Shown: positions 24,958 to 37,466, counted from the first letter of the stretch. The stretch is 64,000 bases of DNA from Atopsyche davidsoni (GCA_022113835.1 JAILWY010000027.1:3660501-3724500), one strand, 5' to 3'. Notes: generated by a model not told the origin, from the sequence alone. Numbers and translations: made by a program.

Positions 24958-25067
24958 TGGCGAAACCGGTCACTAATAAAAACGAACATTTGGAAAATCA
25001 CTCAAGTATATTAAAATGGAATTCCACCAAGTACTCTGTCAAAAATATTGAATTTCTTATTTTTCAG

Positions 25068-25203
25068 CTGTCCGAGTCCAACGCGTCGCAGGTGATGTTG
25101 CACAAGGTGGGATTTCCGCTGTCGGGGAACTTCAGCTGTGAAGTCTCCGCTGATGCTCCATCATTCTCCACAGCCATCGCCTCTGCCTACATGGAGGTCG
25201 TTG
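25068..25203 (+). CDS. beat: Beat family protein, exon 2 (C-terminal half of Ig1)
   Basis: The acceptor is ttatttttcag|ctgtcc and the donor is gttg|gtaagtt. The exon begins in phase 0 (LSESNASQVML) and ends one base into the next codon, giving 45 full residues. It contains the F-strand cysteine of Ig1 in NFSCEVSADAPSF, a highly recognisable Beat motif, and two potential N-glycosylation sites (NAS, NFS). It ends with AYMEVV, the linker toward Ig2. The acceptor lies about 10 bases beyond a stretch shared with other family A repeat copies in this window, so part of its upstream region is probably mobile-element derived. Confidence 0.92.
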
Positions 25204-28199
25204 GTAAGTTATAAAAAATCACCATAAGTAGAGAAATCACCCAGATTATTCCTTACGACTCCAAGTTCCAGACAGACGTTTTATTATAATGACCGTTTCG
25301 AGTACAACGTAGGCAGATTACGAAAGCAACTTCAAGTAACTTATCATATAATTGCGTGGTTGTAAATTTCTCACATGAAATATTACGATTTGGTTCCTTG
25401 AATTTATGCATGAATAATGTAATGTCTACCTATACGGTGTAGAACTTCATTATATGAAACGTGCTTACGTGTATATATCTTATCAGCACACTTAATTTAT
25501 AATTACATAGTATAAATTATACTTGATTAACTAGTGATCCAAAATAGGCAATGATAAAAAAAACATTATAATTATATAACAGCAGTTTTAAGGGTTTTAT
25601 GTAAGTGTATTATTATATCCTAATCATGAAAATTTAATTATTAAGATTATTATGAAATGACATTATAACATTGTTGGAAGAATTTAAATATATATCTGAT
25701 TGATTTGATGGTTTTAAAGAGAAAAAAAAGTGTATTCACTTAAATACATGACCCAACTTTGGTTTCGCATATTTTTTCAGCTTTTAATCGTATTTAATAC
25801 AAAAATACGGATGTTGGAAAAAAAAACAGTCAACTACTTTTATTTCATGTAAATTCCAAAAATTCTGATATTTTTTGATGTTTTTAGTACAAACTTTTAA
25901 TGTATTAAGCGTCAATTTAGACATCTGTCATCGACATGTGCGCTTGTAAATGATTTTTTTAAGTTTTAATTATAACATTAAAAGTAAAATACGGTTAAAA
26001 ATTTTATTTCACTTAAACCAAAAAAACCGTTTGAAAAATATAAATAAAGAGGCTTTTAATGATTTACGCATGTCATTTTGCTGTCTGGCAAATTGGATTC
26101 CACAAAATTTTCACTCAGGGTTTTTGAATTTTCCAAGTTGTCCAAAGGCTGTAATGACAAGTTTGGATGAATTTATGAAATTGAATTTTTCTATATGAAA
26201 TCTTCCAAATAAATTACATAATTCAATACAAATATAAAATCAAAATGTTCAAGATCTTTAATTATATCGCTTACATTATTTTGGAGAATACAGTATAATA
26301 ATTTCACCTAATAAATAATATTGAAATGACTGCTTTAATTAGTAAAAAATGTAAATAAGAGTTATTACAGACAAAGTAAAAACTCTCATCCTTTATTATA
26401 GCTAATGATATGAAATTCTAAACTCCATATCAACCTTAAAACCATTTTTTCTGCTTCAATAGTATTATATTATTACTTTTTCTTGCAATAGAACAAGTAC
26501 ATACACTTACAAAATAGTGTTAAAAATATTATAAACACTATATAAGAAAAAAACAATGAATTGTATTAAAGTCATGGAGTAGTAATTTCTATAAATAATA
26601 ATTTCGTTTTTTTGTGTTTATATAATATAAAGTACAAAAATTTGTAATAAAATTAATTTTAATATTATTCGCTACGAAAACAAAATAAAACATGTTATTT
26701 AAAATACAAATGCAAAAAAAACAGAAATTTTCTTCGAAGACGAGTCGTTTTTAAATCATTTTTCTACACAAGAGTACATTTCTATGTCATCCTTCAAAAT
26801 CGATACAAGGTAGGGCTTCAGGAAAACGTGTAAGAATAATAGAACAAGATTTCCTATTATTTTTCAGATCATTTGTTACATTGCACACGTTTCAATAAGA
26901 ATCCAACCCGACATAACCCATCTTTTTTATGCTTCAAATAATACACAAAAACATGTATTCCCATGAGATTCCCTCCGAAGAGGTCGGCTATATGCTGGCA
27001 AGTATCTTGGTTTTCGCATAATCTTAAACACTGCGGTACACACGAATGAGGTTAAAGCTCCAAGGCTGAAAGAATTTCTCGAAAGTCTGAAAAAGAAAGA
27101 TATTTTCATGAAGCCGAGTTGAAAAGCTCACATTTTAAGGTCGGCCATAAGAGTCAAAGTTTTCTGTAAATGAATTCCTGCAGCTCAAGCTTCATTGCAA
27201 TAAAAGTGTTTTTGAAAATATTTAAAATGAAATGAAAGCTTTCGTGAAAGCTAATAAAAGAAACGCTCATCTAATGGCTGTACGAATAGAGCAATCGACA
27301 TTCAAATGGTGAAACGTGAAGAGAATCTTAGAAAATCTAACTGAGTCTTTCTTTTTTAGAGTTAAAGTTTTGTTGAGTGAGCACTTAAGATTAGATTTCA
27401 AATTAAAAAATATAATCAAGATTTCCGATAAGTTGACTTTCAAAGACTTAATGGTATAAGTTTTATAATGGAAACCCATTTCTTACAATATTTGGTGTCA
27501 ACAACTAACTGATTGAATTTGTAATACTCAACATTTATAAACAAATGGCCTTAAGTTTATTAAATACTTTTTGCAGTTAATTTTTGTTCTCCAAGTGTTT
27601 CTTAGAAAGAAAAAACTGAGATCATTAAAAACGCCTTAAACACCAAATTTTATTGTTAACACCAAACATCACAAAGGCTCTATACCAAATATTTAATGTT
27701 TTAAAAAAAAAATACTTTGAAACTATTTTTTTGTTTTATATTTATAAAAATACAATTATTTAGATTTTCCTTATAAATTTTGGTTTCTAGAAAAAAAGAT
27801 GTTTCATGTAGTACGTTACTATTTTATTTATGCAGATAAATACTTATTAAAATTTAATGCTAACGCATTCGACAGTCAATAAAATATTTATTTTTCCTTT
27901 CTTTATAATAAAATATAATACTAAGCACTTAATATACTTTGATTGTTCCTAATAGCTCATTATGTTCTTTTTATTATTCCTTTGTAAAATAAAATATATT
28001 TAAACCTTTACCAAAAATAAAATCAACATAAATGAATATCTCATTTTAAAATTTATGTAATTTTTTTTAAGAAAAAGAAAATAATTCCTTAATTAAAATA
28101 ATCTTAAAAGAAAACTTCAGATTCTCAAGCCTATTATAAATTCTTTTCTTGGTACATCCAATTAAATAAATTAACAAAAATCGGGAATTATAGATTATC

Positions 28200-28375
28200 T
28201 AGCAAAGCGGGGGCGAAAAGCTCTCCCAAGTTTATTTATCCCCTAAAAGCACATTAAATCTGCTCGCTCAGCGGCGGACTGGAGCACCCCTAATTAGCGC
28301 CTATCACCTGAGTCCGTCACCCTCTATTAGCACAGCCTCCATCATGGAGCCTCCAAAAGGGAATAACAACCTTTT
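28200..28375. promoter_or_regulatory. GC-richer patch in intron 2, possible conserved element
   Basis: Contains gcggcggactggagcacccc, taattagcgcctatcacctg, a CACCTG E-box and catcatggagcc. Composition and motif density differ from the surrounding intron. Regulatory role is inferred only. Confidence 0.25.
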
Positions 28376-31300
28376 ATCTAAAAAAAATATTTTCAGTTTT
28401 TCTATTACAAAATAAACACAAACGCACTACTTATATGTTAAAGAAAAAAAAAATAAATAAATAAATGTTTATCACGAATATTAAGATAATAAAAGCTCTT
28501 TCACTGTAAAAAAGATCGAAAAAATATTTTATTCTAGCAATGATCAATCGTACTTGTCTTGTACACAAATTGGTTTTATCTCTACTTACATATTGATATA
28601 TAAAGTTCAATATACAAATAAGACATTTAAATTTTTTTTTTCATGTTTTAGAGATTCACAAAATGTATTTAAACTGTGTGTACATTTAAACGTGAACTTT
28701 GTGTATTTAGCAAACATTTATTGAATAAACAGCAACGTCTTAACTGTACGAGTATTTTATTTGCGGCCTGACTATATGGGTTTTGGTAATGAATATTTGA
28801 GCTTGAAAAACGCGTTTAAAAACTGGTCTATATTAAAATTACAGTTATATTATAATTATGTAATTATTGAAAAACAGAATTATTTATTGTGTATTTGTAT
28901 TATGAATACTGAAATACATAGAAATTTTATTCAACGAAATTGATAAGACATGGATTCAAACGTTTTTTCAAGTCACAGCGGTATCGCTTATAACTTTACA
29001 GGAATGTTCGCGTTATGATGTGGTTTTATAATATATTTAATAGTCATTTTCAGGTGATTATTTTTTGTTAATATAGCACTATGAGTGTATTGTATAGACC
29101 TCAAGTTGTCGGTTGTTCGCCTCTGAGAAGGGCAGATTTTAGTCAAGGATTACCCCGGCTTAGAGACGCAAGTTGGACGCATTACGAGCGAGGAATTCTG
29201 ACGACGGATAATATAACTTTAAAGATATTTTTATATCTGCTGGATTAGTTTGAAGGTGACACTCCGGTGTAAAATATTTTAAAATATTACTTACATAAAG
29301 TGATCTATTTTTTAAGTCGCTTTTTTTTTAACGGCGTGCATAAATCTTAATGATTTATAGTAGATTTAAAAGTCTCCAGAGAAAATCTGCTTTCGTAAAA
29401 AAAATACATTTTTTTTGTATAATATAAAAATCATCTGTTTTACTTGGTATCTAAATACCCTTCAAGTTTTTTTTAATTATATAAATACAATACAAACTTT
29501 TTATTTTATTTAAAAAAATATGTATAGCATCTTATTTATGGGCTTAGTTTTTTATGAGTCTAAGTTTTTTTTGTTTTGTACTTCGCATTGGATGAAGGTT
29601 ATTAACGGAGGTACTAAAAATAATTTTTCATGGTTTTTGTAAGCATCCAAAATAAAATAAAATCATTGATAGATATTTCTAATATTCCTAAGTACAAATT
29701 TCTATAAACAGATAATACATCTTTTGAAATCACATGAACAGATAAAGATAACATCCATATAGCTGGTAATCCATGCTTGTTAACGAATAACGGTCTGTTG
29801 AATAATATATTTAACATCGAGCTTAGAATATTAGTTTAGTATTTATCTTATTTACTGACGCAATTTTCAGAGGATAAAATAATAGAGTTTTATTTAAGGT
29901 TTGCCTCCGAAATTCAGTTTATTTGGCTCCCTTGAGTGAGCAAACCTCTTCAAGCTTAAACTGATATTCCTCCTTTCAGACCAATGGCAGTGCTATCTTA
30001 TATAATTTATTAAAAGTATTAATAAACATGAAATAAGCATGTTTAATTTTTGATAAATCACAAAGAATAAAATTTATTTATTTTGAAATATATCAAATCT
30101 AAAGATATAATAATTTTTTATTATTATTAGAAGTAATATTAAAGTAAAATTTATCGGTATAAACATGTTAAAGTTTATTTAAAAATATATGTTTAAATAT
30201 AAATTCTTGTGTTCATAAAAAAATTACATGTTTGTATTCGAGATAAAACATAAATATTTACATGGTCTTAAGCTTCTTTACTACCGTAAAATTTTTTCAG
30301 AGGAAAAATAAATTCCTCTGAGAAATAATACACATTTTACCCTTGTTGTTAGTAGTTCTATGTAAACAACTAGGTAAATACCATAGAAATACTAAGCCTT
30401 ACGCAAGCGTTTTGATTTGTTTATCCATTACATAAAACGTAAATGCTTATCTAATTGTGATCTCGTATTCGCTTCATATATGATTCGCCGTGAAAAATAA
30501 AACAATTGATCAATTAAATGGTTTATAGGCAGCGAAGTTGTAATGAATTTGATTTGAAAAATACAGCTTTGGAAGTTTTGTCATTTAAAAACATCGTGTA
30601 ATTTTAAAGAATATTTACTGTGAGAAAAATTTGATTGTCTCTTAAATGTTTTGTTTTTTTTTTTAAATATATAAATTAGATTTGCAAGACGGTATTTTGT
30701 CACGCACTTTCATTTATTATAAAGAATATTTCAGTTACACTGCTTCTACCCTTTCTTGACCTATATGAAGGGTGGAATTCGGCAACAGCCCCAGGCGACT
30801 GTGGTTTGCGGATCACAGTATTATCGAGGGTGGAAAAATGTTTTTCTCCGGAATCCATGGAATTTTCGATTATTAATTTTATTACATTAGAATAGGGCCA
30901 TGTTCTTATTTCGTTAAAATTAACAATACATATGATAAAAAAATAACTAGTCAAAGGTTTAGAGGAAATAACCCATTCATGTATTTTTTCTGTATATTAA
31001 CCACAATATTTTGTTTTGATTCGTAAAACTTCATTAAAATAAAATGTTTTATATGATAAATGACCTAAAGGTTTTTAAAAATATTAGAATGCAAATAAAT
31101 TAATAAAAATATATAGTTAAGAGATCTCATAGATAACAGCTGTTTAATTTTTTACTGAAATATAGAGCTGAATAAATTACAACAGTGTAATGTGAATAAA
31201 AATAACAAATATTGAAATCTATGTCATATTTATCGTAATCGAACATGACCTCAGCTTTTCATATTTATTATCAAAGTATAGAATTCAACAAAAATATATT

Positions 31301-31689
31301 AAATTTTATAGTACTAGACATTATTATTCTCATGAAAACTGCATATAACATTTTTTCATTGGCATCTGAACGCTTTTTTATTTAAACATCCTAATACTGT
31401 TGAGCTTAGCTTCGATTAGGTAAGTTCAATTGCCAAAATATTTAAATCAGAGCTCTTCGCCGTTAGAATATATATTTTCGTTGTTAAAATATGAAGTTAT
31501 GCTAACAAAACCAGACTGTTGGGGATAAGGATAAAATTTAAAAACACTAGACAGCGAAGCGATACTCAATTTCAGCGTTGCATAAATCAAAGCAAATTTA
31601 ATATTTCCACGAAAACTGCGTATGAAACGGGGCACATACAATATGTTTTAATAAATTTACGTACCTTTTATTCTTCGGCGTCTAAATGA

Positions 31690-31975
31690 ATTTATATTCA
31701 TGATGGCAAACGCCAAAAGACCGTTTTGGGCGGCCCATCAATCACGCCGCGAGAGCATCTCCTGCTCGGGGGAGGGGAAGTATTAACACGCGAGAAACTA
31801 AAATTTGATATTCACGTCGACGGCATAATAACGAAGGCCTATAAAATGATGGGTTTCATTTTACACGCGTCACAGATAATAAAAAAAACTAGATATTCAT
31901 CTTGCGAGAAACCCGAGAGGATCTCGCTGCGAAAGACGCGCGGAAGCACGAGGTCTAGTTAGGTGAGATTACTCA
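31690..31975. promoter_or_regulatory. CpG-containing patch in intron 2
   Basis: Many CpG dinucleotides (cacgccgcgagag, cacgtcgacggc, gacgcgcggaagcacg). The open frame across it has no recognisable similarity. Could be a conserved non-coding element or an unidentified repeat. Confidence 0.2.
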
Positions 31976-32019
31976 CGAAATTGAAAATTTCACAGTTTTT
32001 GTTTAAAATTATACTATAA

Positions 32020-32110
32020 CTCTGTTTGATAATGCCAACGTGAAAAGTTGACGAAACCGGTTACAAATAAAAAAAACGAACATGTGGAAAATCACTCAAA
32101 GTATTTAATT
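32020..32110 (+). repeat. Solo family A (Penelope-like) terminus with hammerhead-like motif
   Basis: The sequence ctgtttgataatgccaacg is followed by ttgacgaaaccggttac and gaacatgtggaaaatcac, the same order as the PLE terminus at 24.2 kb read on its minus strand. No coding part is attached. The hammerhead-like core spans about 32020-32065. It lies in intron 2. Confidence 0.7.
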
Positions 32111-34014
32111 AAAAAATAAATTAAAATTATTAAACTACGTCTTCATCCTGTTGTTTCTATCAACGATAGACTGCCTAAAATAAAGTTGTAAGCTCAAAAA
32201 GCATGGTAAGTATAAAATACCTAAACGCATAAAGCTTACAGACAGAAGTTAAAATGTTAAAAGCAAGCTTAAATAAAAACAATAACTGATTTTGAAGCAA
32301 ATGGTTTTATATTATTTTATGTACAAGGTTCTTATCGTGATTTTTTCTGTACATATTTTATATTGTCAGACTCAGTATCTCCTTTTTGGATGGCTCCATA
32401 AACTAAAATAATTCAAATAAAGCTTCCTATCATTTTATTATAAGGCTTATTGATACAAAAAAATACTTTTAAAAAAGTCTTATATAATAATTTTTTTTAA
32501 TATTTATAGTAAACATTTAATTTATAACTGCCTTAACATGATGTAGTGTCTTCGTGTATATTTATTCTTTGACCTATTGTTAAAAAATCTATGTTGAATT
32601 CGATTAAAAATAAAGTTACTCTACAGAATACTGTATATAATGTATTCGCACAGTATTCACACTGTAGTTTTGCACAGACCGATTTATTTTTCCATTCCAA
32701 ATAGTATGTCCTTTTGATAGTCCGACCTCATGACATCTATTAGGTTTTATGTCCCATCTTAGACGACCACATTGAACGAACTCTTTGAGTTTCCTTTATC
32801 TTCAACCAATGTAGGGATCACTAGATCTATTCAACCTATATTCAAGGGAACATTGCTGAATTTTTATAGACTTCCTTTTGACCTTAACCCAAATGATAGA
32901 ATAAAAATAGTTTTGTTTTTAATTAACCAAGAATAAAGTCTAAAATCCTTGAAACTAAAAAAAATAATTCACAAGCGATTACAATAATAGTAGTACGTAT
33001 ACGCAATTTAATGAATAAACGCAACAAAAATCGTTGATTATCTATTGTTAATTCATATTGAAGATATTTTTTTATATTCTAAGCGATTTTTATTGCAAAA
33101 AAATAAATATATGAATTTTATTTTGGCAAACATCAAGCTATAAAAAATAACAATTTGGAAACAGAGATAAACAATGATAGACTAATGATGATTAATAAAA
33201 AAAAAAATTATTAGAAAAAGTTTATACACTGCAAAAATTATATTTATCTAAAATTCCATGAGTTGCTACTTCAATATAAAAAATAAAATCGTATTACCAA
33301 CAAAAATTTTATAAATTTAAATACTTAATACACAATTATATATTAATTTTGATTTGTATATTGCGTTAGGAAATTTTTGAAATGAAACAATTCAAAAATA
33401 AAATTTACTCATTTTCATTTATTTGACTTTAATTTAAAAATCAATGAGGGCGAAAATGAAACGCAATTTAAAATCAAATATCAAATTTCATCTATTGAGT
33501 TTTACAAAATATGATACGACATTATAATTATTACGACTTTTATGAATATTAATTTTAATATTTATCTTTTACATATGAAAAAAAAAGTGTGCTTTTCTTG
33601 TTTTAATAAAACAAATAATATTAAACAATAAAAGGTACTATAAAATTAAAATTTTTTTTTTTTGGTAAGAATATCATGCATTAAAAATATTTTTATTTTT
33701 AACAATCATTTTTTTGGATTTTTATAAAATATAAGTATTAAACATTTGTTTATTGTTTTTTAGATTAACCTTACATTTAGACAATACATGTTTAGTTTTT
33801 ATAAAATCAAGTTAAAATGTACACTTTGTTTATAAAAAATTTAAGACTCAAAATCAAAAGCAATAGTGTCGCTATCAAAAATTAAAGATGGGTTGTTTAA
33901 AACTTTTAATATACAAAGGGTTAAAGACTGAAAAGTCTATGTATAAGAGCTTATATAAATTGATTGTAATATTAAATTCCGACAGTAGACTTTCCTACTT
34001 TAATACCTCTACAA

Positions 34015-34165
34015 CCTCAGGTATATCCGTCTCATAATAAGCACATAGCGCTTGTCATCCGTCTCAGGCATGACCCCGTCAATTATTACAGTCTGACAGA
34101 TATTTTATAAGGGAGGAATCAACCCCCAGGTCACGTGGTAATCTGACAGATTATAATTATTAAAT
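34015..34165. promoter_or_regulatory. Patch with repeated CTGACAGAT motifs in intron 2
   Basis: Has gtctgacagatatttta and atctgacagattataatt about 50 bp apart, with gtcacgtgg between. TGACAG is the core of TALE homeodomain (Meis/Homothorax) sites and CACGTG an E-box. Function not shown. Confidence 0.25.
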
Positions 34166-35409
34166 TCTGTAATATAATATTTGTTGATATAACACGGCTT
34201 GTTTGATGTATTTGAAAGCATGTTTAATCTCCACGCTGTCAGTGTTTGATACATTTTAAATTATATCCAAATGTTTCAGAGAGGTGTTTTCTACAGCATT
34301 GTTTACTTGTCGAATCTCAAATAGTTTAATTAAAATTTATTTAAAAAATATCATATGTTTGAGAACTGTTACTTTAGATGAAAACGACTAATAATGTTTA
34401 AAGGAAGTGATTAAATTTATTTGTGTCTGAGATCATTTTAACTAGTTTGCTTATCTGCTTATTTTGCTATGCCTCCTCGCGATTAATATTGACTTGTTTT
34501 TCAGTTTACCAAGGTTCTGATTTTTTTTTAAAAATCAGTCAATGCTTATTTTCAAATATTTTATTAAACCACACTATCACCCATACACAAAAATACAGAA
34601 AAAATCCTCAAATAAAATTTGCAATGCAGATTAAAGTCGAACTCATTTATATAAGGTAGTGTGCTTAAAAGCTATTTGATTTAAAAAAGCTTTTTGAATT
34701 AAAAATTTCAACAATACATTCAGTGGTGTAATTTTAATGAATGTTTTTTTTGTGATGTTGTGAATAGAAAAAAAAACGACAAAAATTTCTACGGAATAAA
34801 AGTGGCTGAGGAATCTCTCTGAGTGTTATGTTTAAGAATTTTTCTTTATATAGATCTGGGCTATCTGATACGGCTGTGAAGAGTGCCTTGAAATATTTCG
34901 CTGGCATTTCAAAGAAATTTCCCGTCCCTGTTCCAATTTAAAATGGCAGACACAAAATTATATATAACTAGAAGTAAGCAAGGCGAATTACAATGCTATT
35001 TACTTTAAGTGACTGAAATTAAATTATAACTTACTCTGGGTCGGGCGCTTCTCAATTACAAAGACAGCAAGGTTTTATTTCTTCTTTTCCTGCAACCAGA
35101 TAAAATAGTTTTTAATAATGTGAAAATAAACATAATAATCTTAAATACCTCACTTAATTTTTTTAAAGATATTATGATACAAATGTATTGTTTTTCATTC
35201 TAAATTACGTATTAAGAAAAAAAGGCTTTTTACACATGAAGTTCGTCAACTTTCTGTAAGAAATTTCTATAAGAATTAGAATGACGACGCACAGTATTTT
35301 TACATAAAAAATCTTGCTTATATGTTGTGGGTCGCTTGTTTTAAGATCAACAATGGGTGTGTTTAATTTTGCTTGTCTTTTGACTGTATTCATGTTGTTT
35401 TTTTCACAG

Positions 35410-35543
35410 CTCTACCCGAAGGACACCCCATTATAGTGACCGAGCGTCCTCAGTATGAGCCTGGGGACATCCTGCGAGCCAACTGTACTGCACCCCCTTC
35501 GCGTCCTGTCGCTAACCTCACATTCTTTATTAACTCCATACAG
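35410..35543 (+). CDS. beat: Beat family protein, exon 3 (N-terminal half of Ig2)
   Basis: The acceptor is tttttttcacag|ct and the donor is atacag|gtaatt. The first two bases complete an Ala codon with exon 2; 44 codons follow, ending on a codon boundary with Gln. The peptide runs ALPEGHPIIVTERPQYEPGD, then ILRANCTAPPSRP and ANLTFFINSIQ. It carries the first cysteine of Ig2 and N-glycosylation sites NCT and NLT, all typical of the second Ig domain of Beat proteins. Unlike the other three exons, no repeat is recognisable immediately before its acceptor. Confidence 0.92.
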
Positions 35544-35902
35544 GTAATTTTTTATTCTATCGTAATTAAATTGTATGTCCTGGAGAGCTTAACAGGATTA
35601 GGCGCTCTTTTTTAAAGGAGGTTGTGTTGCATTAGGCTTTGAATTTTCCCAAATTTTTGATACAGGAATTATCTGCAAGAATATGTGGTCCCAGTAATGA
35701 AAGAGTATTGTCTAAAATAAACAGTTCCCTGGTACTTAAAAAAAAAAATATTTTATGGTATATGCTAGTCTCAGATTAAATTCAATACATTAAAAAATCG
35801 CATGGCTTTCAGGTGTATATTTATATTTTAAATACACAGAGTGCAGATGTACATTTGTAAATAAAACCTAAAATAATATTAAACGGGTGAAGGTAATTTT
35901 GA

Positions 35903-36112
35903 TGAGGGACAAGGCATTTGATTGGTGAAGATCCATTTTTTATTAATGATATGGGTAATTTTTTATACTTTCTTCACTTTGAGTTTATTACTGTTTTAGC
36001 ATGACTAGTTTAGACCAACAGACTTGGTCATCATCAGATGCAGAACAAACCTGATACTGTAATAAACTCAAAGTGAAGAAAATATAAAAAATTACCGATA
36101 AAATTAATATAA
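35903..36112. mobile_element. Family B inverted-terminal element in intron 3
   Basis: The left arm is gagggacaaggcatttgatt, gaagatccatt, cttcactttgagtttatta. The right arm is taataaactcaaagtgaag and ataaaaaattacc. The arms are inverted around a central hammerhead-like motif (minus strand, 35999-36042). In this motif TGCAT/ATGC, CTGATGA, GACC/GGTC and ACTAGT are kept, but GAAAC has become TAAAC, so the catalytic G12 is lost. Confidence 0.75.
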
Positions 36113-36289
36113 TAGAAGGTAATTTTAATGACAAGCATTTTCTTGGGTGTAAAAACGCGTCAAATAAATATTAAAATTTTAAAGAATAAAATTACTACTG
36201 TACTTTTTCAGCTATAATTGCACACTTACTTTCAATAAGTGTGTCATTTATAATTGAATATATATTCGTGTAATATTAATACGGCAACA

Positions 36290-36490
36290 CATTTTCCCGC
36301 TCATTTCACGCGTTTTTGCGCAAAACACTTGCCAATTAAATGTCTATTCGTTTGAATGTCAAAGCACAGATATTGCGGGAGAAAATAAATGAAAACGCGC
36401 GCGAGAAATTTCGCGCGAAATTGGGCGATCCTTTTGACAAGCTCCACTTTGGGAAACGCAAGCACGTGCTTCTCTAGTCACGCCACTGAG
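36290..36490. promoter_or_regulatory. CpG-rich patch with an E2F-type palindrome in intron 3
   Basis: Contains the perfect 16-bp palindrome aatttcgcgcgaaatt (36407-36422), which includes the E2F consensus TTTSGCGCSAAA, plus ttttgcgcaaaa (36314-36325) and acgcgcgcg. The GC and CpG content stands out from the surrounding AT-rich intron. Function not shown. Confidence 0.35.
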
Positions 36491-36849
36491 ACCACGCTTA
36501 AAATGAAGACACTTTTATATTTCATTAATATAAAAGCAAGTTTTATTACCTGTTGACTTTGTTAAAATATAGCTTAAACGCCAAGACTTCTCAAAAACAG
36601 TTTCGATATGATTTTTTTAGAATAACCGATTACTTTGTGTTGTGATTCTTGAGGATTGATGCTTTTTTTATTCTGTATTTCAGGATATTATTTTGTTTTA
36701 TAGCTCGATATGGTATAAGCTGCTAAATGTCACAATAGCGACAAAACATTATAAAACCAAGTAGCCAGTTCTGGATTAATTATTTTTATGGTAGAGCCAA
36801 TCAGCTAGAAGATAAATATTATCTTTTTTCAATGTAAATGTTAACTATT

Positions 36850-36990
36850 GGTGAAGGACAAGGCATTTGCTTTGCAAATATGCATATTATTGATGAATGA
36901 AAGGTATTTTTTTATACTTCACACGAGTTTATTTATTTTCAGCATAACTAGTTTTAACCATATACTTGGTTATCTTCAGATGTTCAGTTT
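36850..36990 (-). repeat. Degraded family B arm with hammerhead-like relic
   Basis: The sequence aggacaaggcatttgctttg, then cacacgagtttatttatttt, then (minus strand) CATCTGAAGA, AACC/GGTT, AAAAC and ACTAGT. CTGAAGA is a permitted core variant at position 7, but the G of GAAAC is lost. Order and flanks match the copy at 37342-37466 in opposite orientation. Confidence 0.6.
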
Positions 36991-37027
36991 AAATTCCAAT
37001 TGAAAAAAAGAGTTTTAAATGTTTATG

Positions 37028-37256
37028 ACTCTTAGAACAGGGACATGACGAATCTCTAAATTCCTACACTTCAATCGGAAAAACACATATTTATCATATT
37101 AAAAGTAAATTAACAAGAAATAAATATATATTCTGTTCGGGAGAAGAGATGTATCTAGCTATTTGCATTTAAATTTGTTTGATTAGTGCAGTCGATTTTT
37201 TGCAAAACGGACTAGAAAATGATCAAAAAAACTCGAGTATGGGACTTAGACCCTTA
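37028..37256 (-). repeat. Dispersed repeat family C, copy in intron 3
   Basis: Has gacgaatctctaaattccta, atcggaaaaacacatattta, gcagtcgattttttgc, aaaacggactagaaaatgat and gggacttagacccttaa, the inverse of 12685-12905. It ends five bases before the duplicated exon 4 border. Confidence 0.85.
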
Positions 37257-37260
37257 ATGC

Positions 37261-37341
37261 CTTGCCCATCAGTATTATTGAATTGATCGTTTGAAGCAAC
37301 CCTCTTGCATTGCTGCAGATAAGTCTGGAGCAGTACCGGCA
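37261..37341 (+). repeat. Duplicated intron 3/exon 4 border (pseudo-acceptor and first 17-23 exon bases)
   Basis: The block matches 37467-37547 with about seven differences, all transitions. It includes the branch and pyrimidine region, the acceptor ttgctgcag and the first codons of exon 4 (ataagt..., cagtaccggca). The frame from this upstream acceptor reaches TGA inside the inserted element, so its use would truncate the Beat protein. Confidence 0.8.
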
Positions 37342-37466
37342 TCTGCATCTGATGCTGATAAGGTTATGGTCGAAACTGGTTATGCTGAAAATAAATAAAC
37401 TCATGTGAATGATACAAAAAAAAAAAAATTTTTTTTCAATAATATGGATCTTCACCAAGTTAATTT
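37342..37466 (+). mobile_element. 125-bp solo family B insertion flanked by an 81-bp direct duplication
   Basis: The insert begins ctgcatctgatgctg, has ggtcgaaactggttatgctg, then aataaactcatgtgaatg, an A-run followed by a T-run, and atggatcttcaccaagtt. It therefore contains a hammerhead-like core (GCAT/ATGC stem I, CTGATGC, GAAAC, ACTGGT) at 37343-37387. The direct repeats 37261-37341 and 37467-37547 sit exactly at its two ends, the expected signature of insertion with a long target-site duplication. Confidence 0.6.

Larger units (their letters stand above)
24150..25058 (-). mobile_element. Penelope-like element copy with inverted termini (family A)
   Basis: The coding fragment is enclosed by inverted copies of one terminal sequence. 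The left end reads gagtgattttccacatg, a spacer, then gaccggtttcgccaacc. The right end reads ggttggcgaaaccggtc, a spacer, then ggaaaatcactcaag. The right end continues through tggaattccaccaagtactc and attgaatttcttatt, shared (inverted) with 51105-51160, and stops about 10 bp before the exon 2 acceptor. Inverted flanking repeats on 5'-truncated copies are known for Penelope-like elements. Further copies or termini lie at 32020, 48780, 51105-51440 and 55150. Confidence 0.75.
25204..35409 (+). other. Intron 2 of the Beat gene
   Basis: 10,206 bp, AT-rich, bounded by gtaagt and cacag. Apart from the family A terminus at 32020-32110 and the GC-richer patches listed separately, I see no gene, RNA or clear repeat. 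Confidence 0.8.
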
